A stretch of 64,000 nucleotides of DNA from JBLMXQ01 sp050257855. Its GTDB lineage: Bacteria > Acidobacteriota > Vicinamibacteria > Vicinamibacterales > CAVVIG01. This document shows, piece after piece, positions 58,909-64,000 of this stretch. How positions within the stretch are numbered: position 1 is the first letter of the stretch; each line of letters opens with the position of its first letter. Location: NCBI GenBank assembly GCA_050257855.1, contig JBLMXQ010000040.1, positions 62,001 through 126,000 on the forward strand, in the 5' to 3' direction. The notes under the pieces are model-generated. The model did not search any database and was not told the origin of the DNA. It saw nothing but the letters and a program-made list of their open reading frames with translations. The position numbers were made by a program, and so were the translations under genes.

Positions 58909-59976
58909 TCAGAAGATGCCGGTGCGCCGGAGCGCGTCGCGCACGTCGTATCCGATCACGGCGTCGAAGCGCCGGCCAATCGGCACCGCATACGGAGTAC
59001 TCAACGCGCGCGCAGCATAGATCGACGCGGTGAACGGGCCGTGAATCGGGATGGTCGCGGCCGCGAACAGGTGGCGGCCGCTCTGCATCCGGTCCGCGTT
59101 CCATCCGCCGTAGAACCGATCCACCGTCACGTAGCCCGCCTGCAGCTGCAGATGCTTCGTGATCGATCGTTCGGCCCAGACGCCGACACCGGACGCGGCG
59201 TGCCGGTTGAAACGCCGGTACTGCTCCCACCGGACGGCACTCACGGGCGACGTTGCGGGCAGGTGGACGGTGATCGCCGCGCGCAGCAGGTCGGCGCCGA
59301 GCTGGCGGTCGTACTCGAGCGACCCGCCGAGAAGGCGTGAGAAACGCTTGCGGGCGAGCACCTGCGTGTAGTTCGGGTGCGCGAGGCCGTCCCAGCGGCG
59401 GAACAGGCTGGGCGTGTCGAAGGGGCCCAGGGCTGCGCGGGTGATCGTGATTTCGTCCAGGTACAGGTCCTTCGGCCGCCGCACGCTGACGCGCTCGCCG
59501 GCGATGTAGCCGTCGGTGTCGTAGGTCACCCACTCGTCCGCTTCGCCGCGATTGAGGTACAGGCCGCCGTACTGCAGCTCCATGCCGTCGATCGGCGCCG
59601 CCGACGCGTAGAGCTGCTTGACGTAGTTGTCCCTGCCGTCGAACGACGTGCCGTGGCCGACGCCCCAGTTGTTCCACGTGCCGATGAAGCTGCCGCCGCT
59701 GAAGAAGCCGACGTGCACGGAGTACCGTCTGGCGGCGTCCAGGTTCACCCGCGCCTGGATCTGATCCTTGTATTGAAGCTGATTCGCCGTCGTGACGTCC
59801 CTGCTGTCGTCCGTGAACCGGTAGCGCGAGAACACCGTGAACGACTCGATCTCCAGCCAGCGTCGCAGCGGTGGCGCCGCGGACGCTTTCGCCGGGGTCG
59901 GTTGCGACTGGGCGTGGACGGGAACGGTCAGCAGGAGGAGGAACGGCAGGAGCGCCGTGCAGCGTGAGATGGTCAT
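58909..59976 (-). CDS. Exported outer-membrane barrel-like protein of unknown family (355 aa)
   Basis: The signal peptide (TALLPFLLLLTVPVHAQ) precedes a strand-rich protein with alternating aromatic and polar residues (YRFTDDSRDVTTANQLQYKD, YSVHVGFFSGGSFIGTWNN, LQLQAGYVTVDRFYGGWN) and a C-terminal Phe (RRTGIF), all barrel-like. I do not recognise a named family, although alginate-export-like or phosphate-porin-like barrels look similar. ATG 59976 is chosen as the start of the signal sequence; the upstream part of the open frame is non-coding in composition. Located between the RND remnant and the GAF gene, it is divergent from the latter by 143 bases. Confidence 0.75.
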   Translation of the reverse strand: MTISRCTALLPFLLLLTVPVHAQSQPTPAKASAAPPLRRWLEIESFTVFSRYRFTDDSRDVTTANQLQYKDQIQARVNLDAARRYSVHVGFFSGGSFIGTWNNWGVGHGTSFDGRDNYVKQLYASAAPIDGMELQYGGLYLNRGEADEWVTYDTDGYIAGERVSVRRPKDLYLDEITITRAALGPFDTPSLFRRWDGLAHPNYTQVLARKRFSRLLGGSLEYDRQLGADLLRAAITVHLPATSPVSAVRWEQYRRFNRHAASGVGVWAERSITKHLQLQAGYVTVDRFYGGWNADRMQSGRHLFAAATIPIHGPFTASIYAARALSTPYAVPIGRRFDAVIGYDVRDALRRTGIF

Positions 59977-60119
59977 TGAGTCCGGATGACGTCTTTGTGA
60001 TCCGCGCGGCAAGTATACCGTCGGTCCGGCCGTGCAATGCATGCGCGTCCGGCGCAGCGTGTTGTGATACTCTGGCACCGTTCGTCAGAGCCTCGAAGTC
60101 AGAGCCTCGAAGGAATCCG

Positions 60120-61376
60120 ATGCGCTCACGTGTGGCCAGGCTGACGTTCGGCGCGGTGGCCTGGATCGCCATCGGCGCCTCGGCCGCCTTCCTCTTACAA
60201 TCCGAACGGCGGATCGCGGAGATGCACGCGGCCCTTCGCGCATTCGACGTGCGCGCGCGCGAAGCGGCCGATGCGCTCGCGGAGATCCGTGCCGGGCAGC
60301 AGGCCTACGTCGCGGCCGGACAGAGCGTGGCGTTCTGGATGCCGAAGGTGGCGGCGCGGCTCGACGCCGCGAGGACGGCGGTCACGGAGCTCGGTCGGAG
60401 AGCGTCGAGCGGCAACGCGCGGGCCGCGCTCGAAGAAGCATCGGGCACGATTGCCGACTTCGCGAAGCTGGACGCACGGGCGCGCGGCTACGTCAACGCC
60501 GGCGAGCCGATGATGGCGTCGGACGTCATCTTTACCGAGGGCGGCGAGACGACGACCGCCGCCGTTCACCAGGTGGAGGGAGCGCGCGTCGCCGAGCACG
60601 AGGCCGCCGACGCCACGGAGGCCGCACTCCGCCGGCGGGAAGCGATGGCCCTCGGCGGGTCCGCGGGCGTGGCGGCGCTGGTGGTCGTGCTGCTCGTCCC
60701 GCGACCGAAGAAGGCGGCCGCGCCTTCGACGCTCTCAATTGCTCCGACGGTGACGCCGTCGGTGGACGCAAGCGATCTGATGGTCCGCACCGCGGCGCCT
60801 GCCCGACCGGCCGCCCCCGCCAGACCGGCGGCGCCACCCAACCTGTCCGCGTCGAGCGCCGCCGGGCGCGCCGTGTCGCCGGTGCTCAGGGCCGCTGCCG
60901 AGCTGTGCACCGATTTCAGCCGGGTCGTCGACATCACCGGCCTGGCCGTGCTGCTGGGAAAGGCGGCGGACGTGATGGACGCCAGCGGCCTGATCGTGTG
61001 GCTGGGCAACGCAGCCGGTGGCGATCTGCGGGCCGTGCTCGCGCACGGCTACGGCCAGAAGGCGCTCGCGCGGATGCCGGCCGTGTCGCGATCGGACGAC
61101 AACGCGGCCGCGGCCGCGTACCGCACCGGGCGCATGCAGATCGTCGTGTCGCGTCCCGGTTCGGCCGGCGGCGCCGTCGTCGCGCCGATTGTCGGGACCG
61201 GCGGCTGCATCGGCGCCCTGTCGGCAGAGATCAGGAGCGGCGGCGAGAGCTCCGATGCCGTGCAGGCGCTCGCGACGATTTTTGCCGCGCAGCTCGCGGG
61301 CATCCTCGCCTCCAGCGCAACGCAGGCCACCGCCGAGGCGGGCACGAGCGAAGTCACGGCGGCCACGGGATCGTAA
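60120..61376 (+). CDS. Membrane protein with C-terminal GAF domain (418 aa)
   Basis: Two TM helices (about 8-26 and 178-197) bracket a helical sensor-like periplasmic domain of about 150 residues. A proline/alanine-rich linker (ARPAAPARPAAPPNLS) follows, and then a GAF domain (about 260-400, with VMDASGLIVWLGN, YRTGRMQIVVSRPGSAGG and VAPIVGTGGCIGALSAE). No output domain is attached, so signalling would need a partner. ATG 60120 is preceded by AAGGA and by a 14-base tandem duplication (60084-60111). The next gene encodes a two-TM protein 119 bases downstream. Confidence 0.75.
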   Translation: MRSRVARLTFGAVAWIAIGASAAFLLQSERRIAEMHAALRAFDVRAREAADALAEIRAGQQAYVAAGQSVAFWMPKVAARLDAARTAVTELGRRASSGNARAALEEASGTIADFAKLDARARGYVNAGEPMMASDVIFTEGGETTTAAVHQVEGARVAEHEAADATEAALRRREAMALGGSAGVAALVVVLLVPRPKKAAAPSTLSIAPTVTPSVDASDLMVRTAAPARPAAPARPAAPPNLSASSAAGRAVSPVLRAAAELCTDFSRVVDITGLAVLLGKAADVMDASGLIVWLGNAAGGDLRAVLAHGYGQKALARMPAVSRSDDNAAAAAYRTGRMQIVVSRPGSAGGAVVAPIVGTGGCIGALSAEIRSGGESSDAVQALATIFAAQLAGILASSATQATAEAGTSEVTAATGS

Positions 61377-61495
61377 CCACCGCCCCCCGGCCCGGCAGAT
61401 CACGCGCCAGAATCGACCGCCGCCCAACGCCAACCGTCTACTGGCCTGTGGCTTGCAGCGCGAACCCGCGCCCACGCAGTCCAGGGAGGATGGCC

Positions 61496-61993
61496 ATGTT
61501 TGCACTCACGGTTGTCGACCACCTGCGTCTGGATTCTGATCAGGCGGCTCAGAATTACACGGTCCACGCGCAGGCGGCCGAACGGTTCGCTCGCCTCGCC
61601 CTGATCGCCCGCATCACGGTTGCCGTGCTGCTCGCGGCGGCGACCGCCGTGGCCATCGCGGGTCTCTGGTTCCAGACGCGGCCGTACCAGATCGCCGTGC
61701 TCGTGACGACCGCGATGGGCTTCCTCGCATTCACTCTGCAGACCATCGTCGGCATCGAAGCGCGCGTGCACGTTCACCGGGCGTTCGCGCACGAGCTCTG
61801 GATCGTGGCGGAACGGTATCGATCCCTGCTCACGGAGATCGACGAGGGGAGCGTCGAACGCGCTGCCGTTCTGCAGCGCCGCGACGAACTGATGCAGCAG
61901 TTGCACACCGTGTACGAGCGAGGCTTCGGCTTCGACCAGTCCGGCCACGAGGCGGCGCGCCTCCGCGCTATCGCGCCCGAGCAGGCTGCTTGA
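61496..61993 (+). CDS. Two-TM membrane protein resembling SLATT domain proteins (165 aa)
   Basis: Two adjacent TM helices (about 37-58 and 65-85) follow an N-terminal helix. A C-terminal amphipathic helical region (HVHRAFAHELWIVAERYRSLLTEIDEGS) gives the layout of SLATT-type two-TM effectors associated with nucleotide-signalling defence systems; the similarity is by pattern only. No nucleotidyltransferase or SLOG protein lies beside it. ATG 61496 is chosen because AGGGAGG (61483-61489) touches the ATG at 61490 but lies 6 bases before this one. The C-terminus overlaps the convergent PDZ gene by 26 bases. Confidence 0.65.
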   Translation: MFALTVVDHLRLDSDQAAQNYTVHAQAAERFARLALIARITVAVLLAAATAVAIAGLWFQTRPYQIAVLVTTAMGFLAFTLQTIVGIEARVHVHRAFAHELWIVAERYRSLLTEIDEGSVERAAVLQRRDELMQQLHTVYERGFGFDQSGHEAARLRAIAPEQAA

Positions 61994-62381
61994 CCGCAGC
62001 CGCCGCCTGACCACGGGGCTCGATCTTCACCGTCGTCGCCTTCCTGTCGCGAACGATCCCGAGAGTGACCGCGTCGCCGTCGCGGAGGCCGCGGACCAGC
62101 TCGCTGCGCGATCGCACGGGAGTGCCGTCGACTGACGTGATGACGTCGCCCGCCGTCAACCCGGCGCGCGCCGCCGGCGAGCCCTCTCGCACGGCCGCGA
62201 CGAGCACCCCGCCGTCCCTGGCGCCGAAATACGCGGCCAGCTGCTCGCCCAGCTCGCTGACCGTAATCCCGAGGCGCCAGCGCGGCCCCTGCGCCGGGTC
62301 GAAGTCGAAGTCGAATGCCATCGGCGGCAGACGGTCCGCGTAGCGGCTGAGATCGCCGAGCCGGTCGCGGAGCCGGTTCAC
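61968..62381 (-). CDS. PDZ domain protein lacking its own signal peptide (137 aa)
   Basis: A PDZ domain occupies about residues 35-120, with LGITVSELGEQLAAYFG, the GSPAARAGLTAGDVITSVDGTPV core and VTLGIVRDRKATTVKIEP. It resembles the PDZ modules of periplasmic HtrA/Tsp-like proteins but has no protease domain and no signal peptide. GTG 62381 overlaps by 4 bases the stop of a short ORF that is itself a signal peptide with a short tail, so the two probably derive from one exported PDZ protein split by a frameshift. Overlaps the SLATT-like gene by 26 bases at the 3' end. Confidence 0.75.
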   Translation of the reverse strand: MNRLRDRLGDLSRYADRLPPMAFDFDFDPAQGPRWRLGITVSELGEQLAAYFGARDGGVLVAAVREGSPAARAGLTAGDVITSVDGTPVRSRSELVRGLRDGDAVTLGIVRDRKATTVKIEPRGQAAAAVKQPARAR

Positions 62382-62557
62382 GGCGCGAGACGACCGCGCA
62401 GTGTCGTGAGGCGCCGATCGCCGTCGCTCCGCTGGTGATGTGGCGGCGGACCGTCCGGCGTGGTCTGGCGCGAGGACTGCGCGAAAGCGGGAGCCGTCGC
62501 GAGCGCGCCGAGGCCAGCCGCGGCGGCCAGGACGGCCAGCCCTTTGATCAGCGTCAT
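62378..62557 (-). CDS. Short ORF encoding a signal peptide and tail (59 aa)
   Basis: The ORF encodes LIKGLAVLAAAAGLGALATA followed by PAFAQ, a clear Sec signal, and then a 32-residue charged tail (HHQRSDGDRRLTTLRG). ATG 62557 has an AAGGGAA ribosome site. Its TGA (62378-62380) overlaps the GTG of the PDZ ORF, and the tail ends where the PDZ protein begins. It is either a tiny secreted peptide translationally coupled to the PDZ ORF or the front part of a frameshifted exported PDZ protein. The second reading is favoured because neither half makes sense alone. Confidence 0.55.
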   Translation of the reverse strand: MTLIKGLAVLAAAAGLGALATAPAFAQSSRQTTPDGPPPHHQRSDGDRRLTTLRGRLAP

Positions 62558-62621
62558 GGCGGATTCCCTTCGGTCTTCCGTTGAGACGAAAGGCTCCCGC
62601 GAAAAAGCTAGAATCTCAGCC

Positions 62622-63980
62622 ATGGCCAAGACCCACGTTCCGCCCGGCGGAGGCCGGGAGACCCGCGCGCAGATCCTCGAGCGCACCGAGCGCGAGCGGG
62701 TCAAGTTCATGCGCCTCCAGTTCACCGACATTCTCGGCACCATCAAGAACGTCGAGATCCCCGACCGTCAGTTCGAGGACGCCCTCGACGGCAAGATCAT
62801 GTTCGACGGATCGTCGATCGAGGGGTTCGTGCGGATCGAGGAATCCGACATGTACCTGCGGCCGGACCTGTCGACGTTCCGCGTCTTTCCGTGGGCGGGC
62901 CAGACCGGCGAGAAAGTCGGGCGGATGATCTGCGACATCTACGCGCCGGACGGCTCGCCGTTCGTCGGCTGTCCCCGCACCGTGCTGAAGCGAGTGATCG
63001 CAATGGCGGCCGCGAAAGGCTACACGCTCAATGCGGGCCCGGAAGCCGAGTTCTTCCTCTTCCAGACGAAGAACGGCGTCGCGACGACGGAAACGCACGA
63101 CGCGGCGAGCTACTTCGATCTCAGCCCGGTCGACATGGGCGAGGACGTCCGGCGCGAGATCGTTCTCGCGCTCGAGGCGATGGGCTTCCACGTCGAGGCG
63201 GCGCACCACGAAGTGGCGCCCGGCCAGCACGAGATCGATTTCCGCTACGACGACGTCCTGACGACGGCCGACAACGTGAGCACGTTCCGCTTCGTCGTCA
63301 AGAACGTCGCGATCCGAAACGGGTTGCACGCGACGTTCATGCCGAAGCCGATCTACGGCATCAACGGCTCGGGGATGCACACGCACATGTCGCTGTTCTC
63401 CGGCGCCGGCAACATCTTCTACGACGCCAAGGGCGACTATCAGCTCAGCCGCATCTGCCTGAACTACATCGCCGGCGTGCTCCGCCATGCCAAGGGGTTC
63501 TGCGCCATCACGAATCCGCTCGTGAACTCGTACAAGCGCCTCGTGCCCGGGTACGAGGCGCCCACGGCCATTTCATGGTCGGAGAAGAACCGCAGCCCGC
63601 TCGTTCGCGTGCCGGCGGCGCGCGGCACCGCGACCCGCATCGAGCTGCGCATGCCCGATCCGTCCTGCAACCCGTATCTCGCGCTCGCCGTGATGCTCCG
63701 CGCCGGCCTCGACGGCATCGAGAAGGACCTGGATCCGGGGCCGCCCATCAACAAGAACATCTACAAGATGAGCCACCGCGAGCGGCGGCACCTGCGGATT
63801 GACGAGCTGCCCGGCAACCTGAGCGAGGCACTCGACGAGATGGAGAAGGACGATCTCGTGCACGAGACGCTGGGCGACCACATTTTCGAGCACTTTCTGG
63901 AAGCGAAGCGGGAGGAGTGGCTCGACTACATCAAGCACGTGTCGCCGTGGGAGGTCGAACGGTATCTGGGGTTGTACTGA
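62622..63980 (+). CDS. glnA: Type I glutamine synthetase (452 aa)
   Basis: This enzyme condenses glutamate and ammonia with ATP. The beta-grasp domain opens with RVKFMRLQFTDILGTIKNVEIP and has the DGSSIEGF Asp-50-type loop. The catalytic domain shows NAGPEAEFFLF, the ATP/metal loop GQHEIDFRY, the NGSGMHTHMSLF ammonia-side motif and the flap-side NPLVNSYKRLVPGYEAP (Glu of the active site). ELRMPDPSCNPYLALAVML completes it. The short length and the segment INKNIYKMSHRER, rather than NLYDLP, fit GSI-alpha type enzymes that are not adenylylated. ATG 62622 lies 7 bases after a TAGAAT -10, so a leaderless or very short 5' UTR message is possible. Complete in the window, ending 20 bases before its edge. 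Confidence 0.97.
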   Translation: MAKTHVPPGGGRETRAQILERTERERVKFMRLQFTDILGTIKNVEIPDRQFEDALDGKIMFDGSSIEGFVRIEESDMYLRPDLSTFRVFPWAGQTGEKVGRMICDIYAPDGSPFVGCPRTVLKRVIAMAAAKGYTLNAGPEAEFFLFQTKNGVATTETHDAASYFDLSPVDMGEDVRREIVLALEAMGFHVEAAHHEVAPGQHEIDFRYDDVLTTADNVSTFRFVVKNVAIRNGLHATFMPKPIYGINGSGMHTHMSLFSGAGNIFYDAKGDYQLSRICLNYIAGVLRHAKGFCAITNPLVNSYKRLVPGYEAPTAISWSEKNRSPLVRVPAARGTATRIELRMPDPSCNPYLALAVMLRAGLDGIEKDLDPGPPINKNIYKMSHRERRHLRIDELPGNLSEALDEMEKDDLVHETLGDHIFEHFLEAKREEWLDYIKHVSPWEVERYLGLY

Positions 63981-64000
63981 CTGCAGGACGATCCAGCGCG

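Overview
The window is a high-GC, gene-dense bacterial chromosome segment with short intergenic gaps. Several features point to Acidobacteriota, probably a Vicinamibacteria-like lineage. These are an orphan FtsX/MacB-type permease of the acidobacterial duplicated orphan permease kind, a VWFA-related protein of acidobacterial type, an Oar-like TonB receptor with a carboxypeptidase-regulatory domain, Tat-exported molybdenum hydroxylase subunits, secreted BNR-repeat proteins and many exported peptidases. The taxonomy is inferred from gene content, not from a marker gene. I saw no rRNA, tRNA, CRISPR array or intact insertion sequence. No gene-free stretch exceeds about 300 bases.

Layout. 1-10.5 kb: truncated S9 peptidase and methyltransferase, a PLP desulfhydrase, a MetF-like protein, an aminotransferase, a sensor kinase, an SDR, a DUF1326 protein and a beta-hydroxyacid dehydrogenase. 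10.5-20.1 kb: the ABC-type permease, then a co-directional set of MFS transporter, creatininase-like amidase, ketopantoate-reductase-like protein, SDR and AspA/AstE-like deacylase. An outer-membrane protein and an M20 peptidase follow; together they look like an uptake and hydrolysis pathway for an acylated or amide-bearing nitrogen compound. 20.2-22.8 kb: a tightly overlapped HxlR regulator - BNR propeller - ThiS/MoaD-like operon behind a palindromic operator, bounded by dense intergenic repeats. 22.8-28.2 kb: a three-subunit molybdenum hydroxylase divergent from a Tat-exported class V aminotransferase-fold enzyme. 28.2-32.3 kb: an AcvB/VirJ-MprF pair (aminoacyl-phosphatidylglycerol synthesis and hydrolysis).

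32.3-39.2 kb: ACT, OmpA-lipoprotein, VWA, aminotransferase, AI-2E-type permease and a large polytopic membrane protein. 39.2-48.3 kb: a TonB receptor - amidohydrolase - BNR operon with a near-consensus sigma-70 promoter, divergent from a regulator made of two HTH-cupin units. A 35-codon C-terminal stump of a glycine C-acetyltransferase (kbl) lies just after that regulator. 48.4-56.5 kb: a SpoIIE-type phosphatase, an M1 peptidase, an isolated NuoG-like protein and a DsbD-like reductase. 56.6-58.7 kb: a decayed RND efflux locus in which a transporter C-terminus is fused in frame to the C-terminal half of a TolC-like protein. 58.9-64 kb: a barrel protein, a membrane GAF protein, a two-TM SLATT-like protein, a split signal-peptide/PDZ pair and type I glutamine synthetase.

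At least three families of short intergenic repeats recur. Some copies supply the stop or start codons of neighbouring genes. The best candidates for undescribed biology are the HxlR-BNR-ThiS/MoaD operon, the amidase/deacylase cluster, and the repeat families that mould gene ends. All calls come from reading the sequence and from remembered family motifs; no database search was run.
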